Counted from the first letter of the stretch, positions 24,165-32,681 are shown. The stretch is DNA of 38,335 nucleotides from Affinirhizobium lemnae (GCF_022968395.1 NZ_JALJQZ010000036.1:1-38335); one strand, 5' to 3'. Notes: generated by a model not told the origin, from the letters alone. Numbers and translations: made by a program.

Positions 24165-25190
24165 ATGAAGAAAACCGTTCTGACCGCTGCATTTGCGACA
24201 CTAGCTCTTGGCGTTGCCTTTGCTGCACCGGCCTCTGCAGCCGGCGTTTCCGCATGCCTCATCACCAAGACGGATACAAACCCCTTCTTCGTCAAGATGA
24301 AGGAAGGCGCGACTGCAAAGGCCAAGGAACTGGGCGTGACGCTGAAGTCCTATGCCGGTAAGATCGATGGCGACTCCGAAAGCCAGGTCGCTGCAATCGA
24401 AACCTGCATTGCTGACGGCGCAAAAGGTATCCTTCTGACAGCCTCCGACACCAAGGGTATCGTTCCCGCAGTCGAAAAGGCCCGCAAGGCAGGTGTTCTG
24501 GTCATCGCACTCGATACACCGCTGGACCCGATCTCCGCCGCTGACGCAACCTTCGCAACGGATAACCTGCTGGCTGGCGAACTCATCGGCAAGTGGGCTG
24601 CCGCAACACTGGGCGATAAGGCAAAGACCGCAAAGATCGCGTTCTTGAACTTGACACCGGCACAGCCCTCCGTTGACGTCATGCGCAACCAGGGCTTCAT
24701 GAAGGGCTTCGGCATTGATGTCGGCGATATCAACCGCATCGGCGATGAAAAGGATCCACGGATCGTCGGTCACGACATCACCAATGGTAACGAAGAAGGC
24801 GGCCGTACAGCCATGGAAAATCTTCTCCAGAAGGATCCAAGCATCAACGTCGTTCACACCATCAACGAGCCCGCTGCCGCCGGTGCTTATGAAGCGCTGA
24901 AGGCTGTCGGCAAGCAGAAGGACGTTCTGATCGTATCCGTCGATGGCGGCTGCCCGGGCGTCAAGAACGTCAAGGAAGGCGTGATCGGCGCGACCTCCCA
25001 GCAATATCCTCTGCTGATGGCATCGAAGGGCATTGAAGCGATTGCCGCCTTTGCAAAGGACGGCACGAAGCCCAAGCCGACCGAAGGCAAGAACTTTTTC
25101 GACACCGGTGTTTCCCTGGTGACCGACAAGCCTGCCAAGGGCGTTCCTTCGATCGATACGAAGGAAGGCACTGCGAAGTGCTGGGGCTGA
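24165..25190 (+). CDS. frcB: Sugar ABC transporter binding protein, FrcB-like
   Basis: This is a periplasmic sugar-binding protein of the ribose/fructose (CUT2) class, 341 residues with signal peptide [25 protein letters not shown]. The mature part shows [53 protein letters not shown] and [15 protein letters not shown], all typical of the family. It resembles rhizobial FrcB, the high-affinity fructose (also ribose, mannose) binder. GGGAGGAAG lies 4 bases before the ATG. Two stable hairpins follow the gene and probably raise its expression over the membrane components. Confidence 0.9.
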   Translation: MKKTVLTAAFATLALGVAFAAPASAAGVSACLITKTDTNPFFVKMKEGATAKAKELGVTLKSYAGKIDGDSESQVAAIETCIADGAKGILLTASDTKGIVPAVEKARKAGVLVIALDTPLDPISAADATFATDNLLAGELIGKWAAATLGDKAKTAKIAFLNLTPAQPSVDVMRNQGFMKGFGIDVGDINRIGDEKDPRIVGHDITNGNEEGGRTAMENLLQKDPSINVVHTINEPAAAGAYEALKAVGKQKDVLIVSVDGGCPGVKNVKEGVIGATSQQYPLLMASKGIEAIAAFAKDGTKPKPTEGKNFFDTGVSLVTDKPAKGVPSIDTKEGTAKCWG

Positions 25191-25202
25191 TGCCCTTCCC
25201 TG

Positions 25203-25241
25203 CTTGATCAAAAAGATCAAGGGGCGGCTTCGGCCGCCCTT
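25203..25241 (+). terminator. Double hairpin between frcB and frcC
   Basis: CTTGATC/GATCAAG with an AAAAA loop (25203-25221) is followed at once by GGGCGGC/GCCGCCC with a TTCG tetraloop (25222-25239), then TT. UUCG-capped stems are very stable. The pair may protect the frcB mRNA 3' end or partly stop transcription before frcC. Confidence 0.7.
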
Positions 25242-25379
25242 CACTTAAAGAGAACAGGCAACAAAACCTTGCTGAATACCTTCTCCGATTGAAGAATGAA
25301 TTTTCCATCGCCGGCGATCTGAGGTTTGTCACCTGAATGCCGGCCCTCGCATCCGGTAAGATGCCCTAGGGAGGAAAAC

Positions 25380-26462
25380 ATGAGCGAGCCACAAGCCGCC
25401 ACGAAGCCGCATCTCGAATATGAAAAAGTGCTTTCAGGCAGTTCGACGCAGGTTGCGCAGTTCGATACGCACGATAAGACCGCACTCCAGAAGTTTCAGC
25501 ATTTCCTTCATGGAAACCCGGCAGCCGTTCCGCTGCTCGTCCTTCTGATGTCGGTCATCATCTTCGGCTCGATACTCGGCACCAAGTTCTTTTCAGCTTT
25601 TTCCATGACGCTGATCCTACAGCAGGTGGCCATTACCGGCATCATCGGCGCCGCACAGACGCTGGTGATCCTGACGGCCGGCATTGATCTGTCGGTCGGC
25701 GCAATCATGGTGCTGTCTTCCGTCGTGATGGGCCAGTTCGCCATTCATTATGGTGTACCCGTTCCCCTGGCCATTCTCGCAGGCTTCGCGGTCGGCGCGA
25801 TCTGCGGCCTGATCAACGGGTTTTTGATCGCACGTATCAAACTACCGCCCTTTATTGTCACACTGGGCATGTGGCAGATCGTTCTCGCATCGAATTTTCT
25901 CTACTCGGCAAACGAAACCATCCGCTCGCAGGATCTGGCCGCAAACGCGCCTCTTCTCCAGCTGTTTGGACAGAGCATCCAGGTCGGCGGTGCAGTCTTC
26001 ACCTACGGCGTCATTGCCATGGTGCTTCTCGTCGGCGCCCTCTGGTATGTTCTGAACTCCACCGCCTGGGGACGTCACCTCTATGCAGTCGGCGATGATC
26101 CGGATGCTGCGGAACTTGCAGGCGTCAACGTCAAGAAGATGCTGATCTCCGTCTACACGATCTCCGGCGTCATCTGCGCCTTGGGTGGCTGGGCTCTGAT
26201 CGGCCGTATCGGTTCGGTTTCTCCGACAGCTGGCCAGTTTGCAAACATCGAATCCATCACGGCCGTGGTCATCGGCGGCCTGTCACTCTTTGGCGGACGA
26301 GGCTCGATCCTTGGAATGCTTTTTGGAGCTCTGATCGTCGGCGTTTTCCAGCTCGGACTTCGTCTCATCGGCACCGATCCACAATGGACCTACATGTTGA
26401 TCGGCCTTCTCATCATAGCAGCCGTCGCAATCGACCAGTGGATCAGAAAGGTAGCAGGCTAA
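25380..26462 (+). CDS. frcC: Sugar ABC transporter permease, FrcC-like
   Basis: This is a CUT2-type permease of 360 residues with a hydrophilic N-terminal tail of about 55 residues and then 8-10 membrane segments. Family motifs include GIIGAAQTLVILTAGIDLSVGAIMVLSSV, GLINGFLIARIKLPPFIVTLGMW and LFGGRGSILGMLFGALIVG. The start is the ATG at 25380 with GGGAGGAAA upstream; the frame is open to 25326 but without a site. The stop overlaps the frcA ATG (TAATG). Confidence 0.92.
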   Translation: MSEPQAATKPHLEYEKVLSGSSTQVAQFDTHDKTALQKFQHFLHGNPAAVPLLVLLMSVIIFGSILGTKFFSAFSMTLILQQVAITGIIGAAQTLVILTAGIDLSVGAIMVLSSVVMGQFAIHYGVPVPLAILAGFAVGAICGLINGFLIARIKLPPFIVTLGMWQIVLASNFLYSANETIRSQDLAANAPLLQLFGQSIQVGGAVFTYGVIAMVLLVGALWYVLNSTAWGRHLYAVGDDPDAAELAGVNVKKMLISVYTISGVICALGGWALIGRIGSVSPTAGQFANIESITAVVIGGLSLFGGRGSILGMLFGALIVGVFQLGLRLIGTDPQWTYMLIGLLIIAAVAIDQWIRKVAG

Positions 26463-27238
26463 TGGCACAGGAGCCCATTCTCTCGGCACGCGGACTGGTC
26501 AAGCGCTATGGCAAGGTGACCGCCCTCGACAATGCGGATTTCGACCTCTATCCGGGCGAAATCCTGGCGGTTATCGGCGATAACGGCGCAGGCAAGTCCT
26601 CTCTCATCAAAGCGATCTCCGGCGCCATCAACTCCGATGAAGGCGAGATCAAACTGGAGGGCAAGACTGTCAGCTTCCGCTCTCCGATAGAGGCGCGCAA
26701 GGCGGGTATCGAAACGGTTTACCAGAACCTTGCCCTGTCTCCGGCGCTGTCGATCGCTGACAACATGTTCCTCGGCCGCGAAATTCGAAAGTCCGGCGTC
26801 ATGGGTAGCGTTTTCCGCAAGCTCGATCGTCCGGCTATGGAAAAGTTTGCCCGTGACAAGCTTTCGGAACTCGGCCTGATGACCATCCAGAACATAAACC
26901 AGGCGGTGGAAACACTATCCGGGGGCCAGCGTCAGGGCGTAGCCGTTGCCCGTGCTGCAGCCTTCGGGTCGAAGGTCATCATTCTGGATGAGCCAACGGC
27001 AGCACTTGGCGTCAAGGAAAGCCGCCGCGTGCTTGAACTCATTCTGGATGTCCGCTCGCGCGGTATTCCGATCGTACTGATCTCGCACAACATGCCGCAC
27101 GTCTTCGAAGTTGCCGACCGCATCCATATCCACCGGCTCGGCAAGCGCCTTACGGTTATTAACCCGAAGGACTACTCCATGTCCGACGCAGTCGCATTCA
27201 TGACCGGTGCAAAAGCTCCGGAACCGCTGGCAGCCTGA
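26462..27238 (+). CDS. frcA: Sugar ABC transporter ATP-binding protein, FrcA-like
   Basis: This is a single ABC domain of 258 residues, unlike the double-domain ATPases of many ribose-type importers; short FrcA-type ATPases are known from rhizobia. It shows Walker A GDNGAGKSSL (about 38-47), Q-loop YQNLAL, signature LSGGQRQG, Walker B VIILDEPTAALG and the switch histidine in LISHNMPHV. It overlaps frcC by one base, which couples the two. The kinase gene frcK that follows in S. meliloti is absent here; a terminator follows instead. Confidence 0.92.
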   Translation: MAQEPILSARGLVKRYGKVTALDNADFDLYPGEILAVIGDNGAGKSSLIKAISGAINSDEGEIKLEGKTVSFRSPIEARKAGIETVYQNLALSPALSIADNMFLGREIRKSGVMGSVFRKLDRPAMEKFARDKLSELGLMTIQNINQAVETLSGGQRQGVAVARAAAFGSKVIILDEPTAALGVKESRRVLELILDVRSRGIPIVLISHNMPHVFEVADRIHIHRLGKRLTVINPKDYSMSDAVAFMTGAKAPEPLAA

Positions 27239-27260
27239 CATCTCCTGACGCCAGTTATCT

Positions 27261-27300
27261 GGGCCGTGCCTTGACCCCAAGCACGGCCCTTCTTTTGCTT
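27261..27300 (+). terminator. Intrinsic terminator after frcA
   Basis: GGGCCGTGC (27261-27269) and GCACGGCCC (27281-27289) form a perfect 9-base stem with an 11-base loop, followed by TTCTTTTGCTT. It lies 22 bases after the frcA stop and ends the frcBCA operon. Confidence 0.88.
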
Positions 27301-27312
27301 GAGATGATATTT

Positions 27313-27366
27313 CGGCAACACCTCTGACAAATTGTCTGAAAATTGAACTACCTGTCAGACGTGCCG
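27313..27366. promoter_or_regulatory. Cluster of TGTCWGA half-sites before the ABC exporter
   Basis: TCTGACAA-A-TTGTCTGA (27323-27339) is a near-perfect dyad, and CTGTCAGA (27352-27359) repeats the half-site. Wider arms CGGCA (27313) and TGCCG (27362) also pair. The cluster is about 170 bases upstream of the exporter start, in an otherwise empty 291-base gap. It looks like a repressor or activator site, but no regulator gene is adjacent. Confidence 0.4.
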
Positions 27367-27529
27367 TCCTTTTGCCAATTTTAGCATTTTTCAATCTGTG
27401 GCTTCCGGTATAGGAAGAATCGGACTCTAGTGGTGTGTCTCCATAAGAATACCTGGTTCTGACCTTCTCATCCTTTGAATGCTCCTCCGGTGACAACGCC
27501 GGCGGAACCATAATCGTTGGAATGCTACT

Positions 27530-29383
27530 GTGACGACTGTTTCTTCAGGCAGCGGCGTGAGCCCGGCTGCATCGCTTGCGCATGTCAAGGCCGCAGGATG
27601 GGGCAAGGGCCTCTCCATTATCACCCGCATCACGGTCATGGCGCTGAGGCATCCCTGGCAGACCACACTCGCCATCGGCGCCACCTTCGTGGCGTCTGGC
27701 TTCCAGCTGATGATCCCACAATTGCTGGGTCATGCCATCGATCAGGCACAGGGGATTGTAGCAGGCGATTCCAGCAATACGGATGCGCAGGACGCGCTCC
27801 TCGTGACGGCGCTGCTTCTCCTCGGCGCCAGCATTCTGCGCGGTCTGTTCACCATGGTGCAGAACTATTTCAGCGAAGCGGTCGGCCACCACATCGGCTA
27901 CGAGCTACGTCTTGCCTGCTATGAGAAGATCCAGCGGCTCTCCTTCAGTTTCCATGACAGCGTTCATTCCGGTGATCTGATCACCATCGGCCTTCTCGAT
28001 CTCGAAGGCGTGCGCATGTATTTCTCGACAGCATTGGTACGCATGATCCTGCTTTCCGTGCTGATTGGCATTGGAGCCTACCTTCTTCTCTCGACAGACT
28101 TCATTCTTGGACTGCTGGCACTCAGTTTCGTTCCTTTCGTCGGCTGGCGGTCATCCATTGCACAGCTTCGGCTTCGCGCCACCTGGCTGGATCTGCAGGA
28201 ACGCCTGCAGGTGTTAACGCGGGTCATGGAGGAAAATCTCGGCGGCATCCGCGTTGTCCGCGCTTTCGCAGCACAGGATCATGAACTGGCCAAGTTCGAT
28301 GCGGCTTCCAGAAATGCGCTCGAACTGGCACATCAGCGCGTTGGCATCCGAGTTGCCAACACCAGCGCCATGAACCTTTCCTTCTTCATTTCCATGGGAT
28401 TGGTTCTCTGGGTTGGCGGCGGAAAAGTGCTTGCGGGCGAGATCACGGTTGGCACGCTCGCATCCTTTCTGACCTTCATGACGATCCTGCAGATGCCGGT
28501 GCGCCAGCTTGGCCTGATGGTGAACGCCTTTGCCCGCGCGTCGACCTGTGGCGCCCGTCTCTTCGGCCTGCTCGACATGGACGTTGCAGTCAAGGACGCG
28601 CCACAGGCGACTGACCTCATAGTTTCAGACGGAACCTTGCGGTTCGAAAACGTTCGCTTCGCCTATCCTTCCGCTCCCGAAAACCCGACCTTGAATGGCA
28701 TCAGTTTCGAGGCGAAACGCGGCGAAACCATTGGTATCGTCGGCCCCCCGGGCAGCGGCAAATCCACCATCGCTCACCTGATCCCGCGTTTCTATGACGT
28801 TGATACCGGTCGCATCACGATCGATGGACAGGATATCAAGGACGTTTCGTTGAAGTCACTGCGTCGGTCGGTGGTTGTCGTGCAACAGGATAGCTTCCTG
28901 TTCACCACCACGATCGAGAACAACATTGCCTATGGCGACCCCTGGGCCAATGAAAACCGGATTGCCAAGGCAAGCGAAAGCGCACAGTTGCACAATTATG
29001 TGCTGGGCCTGCCCTCAAGCTATGGCACGGTCGTGGGCGAACGCGGTGTCTCCTTGTCCGGCGGCCAGCGGCAACGTCTCTCCATCGCTCGCGCCCTGAT
29101 GCTGAAGCCTGCCGTGATGGTGTTCGACGATTCAACCGCAGCGATCGACGCAGCGACCGAGCAACGCATTCGAAGCGCCATGCGCCGCTATGCCAGCGAT
29201 CGGGTCACCATTGTCGTGGCACATCGCCTGAGTTCCCTGATGGATGCGGACAAGATCCTGTTCGTGGAAGAGGGCCGCATCGTCGAGCAGGGAACCCATG
29301 AAGAACTGCTGGCGCAGAATGGACGCTACCGTGCGCTGTACGATTTGCAGATCCGTCCTGACGATGACGCACTGACTGGTTGA
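27530..29383 (+). CDS. ABC exporter half-transporter with degenerate Walker B
   Basis: This 617-residue protein has an N-terminal six-helix exporter domain (about 35-330) and a C-terminal ATPase. Walker A is GPPGSGKST (405-413), the Q-loop is VVVQQDSF, the signature is canonical LSGGQ (509-513), and the H-loop is VVAHRLSS. Walker B reads VMVFDDSTAAID: Asp534 replaces the catalytic glutamate. Together with its partner downstream this predicts a heterodimeric exporter of the multidrug/lipid type. The start is a GTG at 27530 with a weak GGA upstream; no better start is visible. The partner gene begins 10 bases after the stop. The substrate is unknown. Confidence 0.92.
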   Translation: MTTVSSGSGVSPAASLAHVKAAGWGKGLSIITRITVMALRHPWQTTLAIGATFVASGFQLMIPQLLGHAIDQAQGIVAGDSSNTDAQDALLVTALLLLGASILRGLFTMVQNYFSEAVGHHIGYELRLACYEKIQRLSFSFHDSVHSGDLITIGLLDLEGVRMYFSTALVRMILLSVLIGIGAYLLLSTDFILGLLALSFVPFVGWRSSIAQLRLRATWLDLQERLQVLTRVMEENLGGIRVVRAFAAQDHELAKFDAASRNALELAHQRVGIRVANTSAMNLSFFISMGLVLWVGGGKVLAGEITVGTLASFLTFMTILQMPVRQLGLMVNAFARASTCGARLFGLLDMDVAVKDAPQATDLIVSDGTLRFENVRFAYPSAPENPTLNGISFEAKRGETIGIVGPPGSGKSTIAHLIPRFYDVDTGRITIDGQDIKDVSLKSLRRSVVVVQQDSFLFTTTIENNIAYGDPWANENRIAKASESAQLHNYVLGLPSSYGTVVGERGVSLSGGQRQRLSIARALMLKPAVMVFDDSTAAIDAATEQRIRSAMRRYASDRVTIVVAHRLSSLMDADKILFVEEGRIVEQGTHEELLAQNGRYRALYDLQIRPDDDALTG

Positions 29384-29393
29384 GGAGGACGAG

Positions 29394-31280
29394 ATGGCAG
29401 AGGAACTGGAAACAGAGCGCCCAGACATCCGCGATGACGGACGCCGCCCGCCCCGCGCGGTCGTTGGTTCTCACCGGATCGAAGAGGAGATCTTCGGCAA
29501 GGTCTTCGACAAGAACATTATAAGCCGCATCTGGGCTTTCGTGGAGCCATACCAGCGAAAGGTCTGGCTCGCTGTTGCTGCCGTTCTGGCCTTCACCGCC
29601 ATGCAGTTGATCATCCCGCTGATCATTCGCTACGCAATCGATCATGGCATGCAGCCCGGCACTGAGGGAAATGTGCTGCTTTATGCACTCGCCGCCTTTG
29701 TGGTCGCTATCCTTATCAATTACGCCGCCTCCTATGCGCAGGAAACGCTGGTCGGCAATGTGGCGGAAGACGTGCTTTTCTATATTCGCCGCGCCATGTT
29801 CACCCACCTTCAGCGGGTGTCTCTGTCCTTCATGGACAAGACGGAAGTTGGACGGCTGATGTCACGCCTGCAGGGAGATGTGAACTCCATGCAGGAGTTC
29901 CTGGAAACCTCCGTGCTCTCGGTCGGCGATATCACGCTCCTGATCGGCATCGTCGCGGTCATGCTCTACCTCGATTTCGGTCTCGGAATGTTGACCCTCT
30001 CCGCACTGCCGGTTCTGTTTGTCGTTCGCGTCTTCTGGCTGCCCAAGGCACGCCTCTCCTTCATGGCAGCGCATGAGACGAACTCTATTGCCAGCGGCGC
30101 TCTGGCGGAAGCCATTCACGGTGTTCGTGCCGTGCAGGGCATGGATCGCCAGAACGTTAACTTCACGCTGTTCGACGACAAGGCGAAGGCTAATCTGCGT
30201 ACCCACCTGCATGCAGCACGGCTTGCGCAGGTCATGGTGCCGATTGTCGATACGCTAACCGGTATCGCCATGGCGCTGGTGATTGTCGTGGGGGGCGTAC
30301 GCGTGCTCAACCAGGCGCTCGATGTAGGCGTCATGGTTGCCTTCCTCTTCTACATCCAGCGCTTCTTCGATCCGATCCGGTCCCTGACGCTGCAATACTC
30401 GGTGATGCAGCGCGCCATGGCGTCCGGTCAGCGCCTGACGGATGTTCTGGATGTATCAGTCGACATCCAGGACAAGCCGGATGCCAAGGTTCTTTCGCCG
30501 GATATGGACGGCTCGGTGGAATTCCGAGATGTGGTGTTCGGCTACAATCCCAAGCATCCGGTGCTGAAGAATGTCAGCTTCCGGGTTAATCCCGGTGAAA
30601 CGGTTGCATTGGTTGGGCCGACCGGCTCCGGCAAATCCAGCTGCATGTCGCTGATCCATCGCTTCTACGATGTTCAGCAAGGTTGCGTGCTCGTGGGCGG
30701 TCACGACGTGAGAGATCTGACACAGGACTCGCTCGGCCGTCAGATTGCCATGGTGCTTCAGGAGCCATTCCTGTTTACCGGCTCCGTTCTGGAAAACATC
30801 CGCTACCACAGGATGGATGCCACCCGGGAGCAGGTCATTGAGGCGGCTACGGCTGTCGGAGCCCATGATTTCATCATGCGGATGCCGGATGGCTATGACA
30901 GCCTGCTTGGCCAACGCGGCGGAAATCTATCACTCGGTCAGCGGCAACTCATCAGCTTTGCCCGCGCGCTGGTCGCGGACGCAAAGATCCTCGTGCTCGA
31001 TGAGGCCACCGCCAATATCGACAGTTACACCGAGATGCTGATCCAGAAGGCGCTGGTCAAGCTTCTGGAAGGCCGCACGGGACTGGTGATTGCTCACCGT
31101 CTGGCTACCATTCGCGAGGCAGACCGTATCATCGTTCTGCAAAACGGAGAGCTGATCGAAAGCGGCAACCACGCCGAACTGATGCGCAATGAGAAGCTCT
31201 ATTCAAAGCTCTATAACCTCAATTACTCATCCTTCGATGATATTCCTGATGACATGATCGACAAAGGCGCATTGACCTGA
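29394..31280 (+). CDS. ABC exporter half-transporter, catalytic Walker B partner
   Basis: This second half-transporter (628 residues) has a 45-residue hydrophilic N-terminal tail, a six-helix domain (about 50-345) and an ATPase domain. Walker A is GPTGSGKSS (408-416), the Q-loop MVLQEPF, Walker B ILVLDEATANID with the catalytic Glu537, and the H-loop VIAHRLAT. The signature is LSLGQ (512-516): Leu514 replaces the usual glycine. This altered signature faces the degenerate Walker B of the upstream protein, so one ATP site is weak and the other (Glu537 with the partner's LSGGQ) is active, as in TM287/288-type exporters. GAGGAGG overlaps the end of the upstream gene and sets the start at 29394. 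Confidence 0.93.
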   Translation: MAEELETERPDIRDDGRRPPRAVVGSHRIEEEIFGKVFDKNIISRIWAFVEPYQRKVWLAVAAVLAFTAMQLIIPLIIRYAIDHGMQPGTEGNVLLYALAAFVVAILINYAASYAQETLVGNVAEDVLFYIRRAMFTHLQRVSLSFMDKTEVGRLMSRLQGDVNSMQEFLETSVLSVGDITLLIGIVAVMLYLDFGLGMLTLSALPVLFVVRVFWLPKARLSFMAAHETNSIASGALAEAIHGVRAVQGMDRQNVNFTLFDDKAKANLRTHLHAARLAQVMVPIVDTLTGIAMALVIVVGGVRVLNQALDVGVMVAFLFYIQRFFDPIRSLTLQYSVMQRAMASGQRLTDVLDVSVDIQDKPDAKVLSPDMDGSVEFRDVVFGYNPKHPVLKNVSFRVNPGETVALVGPTGSGKSSCMSLIHRFYDVQQGCVLVGGHDVRDLTQDSLGRQIAMVLQEPFLFTGSVLENIRYHRMDATREQVIEAATAVGAHDFIMRMPDGYDSLLGQRGGNLSLGQRQLISFARALVADAKILVLDEATANIDSYTEMLIQKALVKLLEGRTGLVIAHRLATIREADRIIVLQNGELIESGNHAELMRNEKLYSKLYNLNYSSFDDIPDDMIDKGALT

Positions 31281-31325
31281 ACGGAACTTCGGCAAGACCT
31301 CTCCGTTTTCAGTGCAAACGGAGAG
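31280..31325 (+). promoter_or_regulatory. RNA hairpin hiding the ribosome site of the 60-residue gene
   Basis: CTCTCCGTTT (31299-31308) and AAACGGAGAG (31316-31325) are perfect complements with a 7-base loop. The right arm contains the GGAGAG Shine-Dalgarno of the gene starting at 31332. A third element, AACGGA at 31280-31285, can pair with the left arm instead, giving two mutually exclusive folds. Confidence 0.6.
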
Positions 31326-31331
31326 CCCTCA

Positions 31332-31514
31332 ATGAGCGAAGACAAAAAGGCACAGACCGCCGTAGAACAGGCGAAACCCGAAACAAAATCCGGCAGCGCA
31401 AAGCCTGCCGCAGGACCCCATGCACAAAAGCATCTGACTGATCATGAAAAGACACCGGGAACCGGTTCTCTTCCAGACAAGAGGTCTGGCGATGTCGATG
31501 CGGGTTCCGAGTAG
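31332..31514 (+). CDS. Small hydrophilic hypothetical protein, 60 residues
   Basis: I do not recognise a family. The protein is rich in Lys, Glu, Ala, Gly and Pro, has no hydrophobic stretch or cysteine, and is probably disordered. It has a good ribosome site (GGAGAG, 6 bases before the ATG) that can be buried in a perfect 10-base-pair hairpin. It follows the ABC exporter by 51 bases in the same direction and may be read through from it. Codon choice looks like that of its neighbours. Similar short acidic/basic tails are common in rhizobial genomes without known function. Confidence 0.65.
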   Translation: MSEDKKAQTAVEQAKPETKSGSAKPAAGPHAQKHLTDHEKTPGTGSLPDKRSGDVDAGSE

Positions 31515-31597
31515 ACATCCCGCGGCTTATTGACGGCTTGCAGTTGGCCCTACTTGCCGCTACCCCTCAGGGAGACTTTAGCAGGCAAGGCCAACGG

Positions 31598-31999
31598 ATG
31601 AGCGGCGAAACCATCACCCTTTACGAAGCAATCGGCGGCGATGACACTGTTCGCAGGCTCACACGTCGATTCTATCAACTCATGGACGAGTTGCCGGAAG
31701 CTGCAAGATGTCGGGCAATTCACCCCGCGGACCTTTCAGGGAGCGAAGCCAAGCTCTACGATTATCTCACCGGCTATCTGGGTGGTCCGCCCGTCTATGT
31801 GGAAAAATACGGCCACCCCCGGTTAAGGGCCCGACACTTTGGAGCACCCATTGGCGCCGCAGAACGTGACGAGTGGCTGTTGTGTTTCTCCCGGGCCATG
31901 GAAGAGACAATCGAAAACCCCAAACTGCGCGAGATCATCTGGGCTCCGATCGAGCGTCTGGCGCACCACATGCAAAACCGTGAAGAGGATCAGGCGTAA
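31598..31999 (+). CDS. Group II truncated hemoglobin
   Basis: The 133-residue protein is a 2-over-2 globin of group II. TLYEAIGGDDTVRRLTRRFYQLMDE gives the pre-B/B helix with Tyr26 at B10. LRARHFGAPIGAAERDEWLLCF carries the proximal heme histidine His80 and Trp93 at G8, the group II mark. Members bind O2 and NO and often serve in nitrosative or oxidative defence. The start is the ATG at 31598; the frame is open to 31538 but the added residues are not globin-like. The stop overlaps the start of the DUF423 gene (TAATG). A weak CAACGGA precedes the ATG. Confidence 0.92.
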   Translation: MSGETITLYEAIGGDDTVRRLTRRFYQLMDELPEAARCRAIHPADLSGSEAKLYDYLTGYLGGPPVYVEKYGHPRLRARHFGAPIGAAERDEWLLCFSRAMEETIENPKLREIIWAPIERLAHHMQNREEDQA

Positions 32000-32361
32000 T
32001 GCTGGCGAGAACGCGTCCTCTCATTCTGATGCTTTGCGGCTTTCTGGGCGCTTCCGGTGTCATGCTTGCCGCTGCGGCAAGTCATGGTGAAGACGCACGC
32101 CTGCTCGGCTCTGCCTCCACCATGTGCCTTGCCCATGCGCCCGTTCTTCTTGGGCTTTGGATTGCCGGAGCACGGCTCAAGACCGCGCAGCTTTCGGCTC
32201 TTGTCCTGGCGATTGGAACCATCCTCTTTGCTGGCGATCTGCTATCTCGCCATTTCGGCCATGGCGCCTTGTTTCCTATGGCGGCGCCAACGGGTGGCCT
32301 CGGCATGATCGCTGGTTGGCTTCTCATTGCCATTGGCGCCTTTTACAAGGAAACGAGCTGA
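31999..32361 (+). CDS. DUF423 family small membrane protein
   Basis: The 120-residue protein has four hydrophobic segments (about 8-27, 40-58, 64-82 and 92-115) and the family motifs GFLGASGVMLAAAASHG and FAGDLLSRHFG...FPMAAPTGG. DUF423 proteins are inner-membrane proteins of unknown function. It is translationally coupled to the globin gene by a one-base overlap. Confidence 0.88.
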   Translation: MLARTRPLILMLCGFLGASGVMLAAAASHGEDARLLGSASTMCLAHAPVLLGLWIAGARLKTAQLSALVLAIGTILFAGDLLSRHFGHGALFPMAAPTGGLGMIAGWLLIAIGAFYKETS

Positions 32362-32427
32362 GAATTTCGCTGGATAGCAAATTGTCGTTTAAACATAAAA
32401 GTTTATCAGAAATCCCTGCACACCCAA

Positions 32428-32592
32428 CTACGGCGAACGCTCCATCCAGGTAATCTGGTCTCGCATCTGCATTTTGATGCGCTTCAACTCCATGATGCGA
32501 AGTGGATCTGGCTGGGGCATCTTCGTTTCCAGCTCAATCTTGCGCTCTATAAGCGAATAGCGATTCTTCAGGGCTTTCAACAGCGGCGTCAT
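32428..32592 (-). CDS. DUF465/YdcH-like small protein, 54 residues
   Basis: Read on the minus strand, an ATG at 32592 behind a strong GGAGG (5-base spacing) opens a 54-residue frame that ends in TAG at 32430-32428. The product begins MTPLLKALKNRYSLIERKIE and continues as a charged helix with ELKRIKMQMRDQI. This fits the short antiparallel helical DUF465 (YdcH) proteins of proteobacteria, whose function is unknown. It is divergent from the OxyR-like gene, with 89 bases between starts. Confidence 0.75.
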   Translation of the reverse strand: MTPLLKALKNRYSLIERKIELETKMPQPDPLRIMELKRIKMQMRDQITWMERSP

Positions 32593-32661
32593 CGTTACCT
32601 CCAATGACGCACAGCATCACAAAAATGCGACGATAGTTCCAATTCATTGACACAATGACTT

Positions 32662-32680
32662 TGATAGACGACATCTATCA
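32662..32680. promoter_or_regulatory. OxyR-type dyad (ATAG-N7-CTAT) at the regulator start
   Basis: TGATAGA and TCTATCA pair perfectly around a 5-base centre. The core is ATAG (32664-32667), seven bases, CTAT (32675-32678), the half-site layout known for OxyR. It ends one base before the ATG at 32682 and lies between the regulator and the divergent DUF465 gene, so autoregulation is likely. Confidence 0.6.
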
Positions 32681-32681
32681 T

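Noticed and set aside
31515..31597. Terminator or promoter before the globin gene
   Set aside because: TTGGCC and GGCCAA can pair only across a long loop, and TTGACG has no good -10 at normal spacing.
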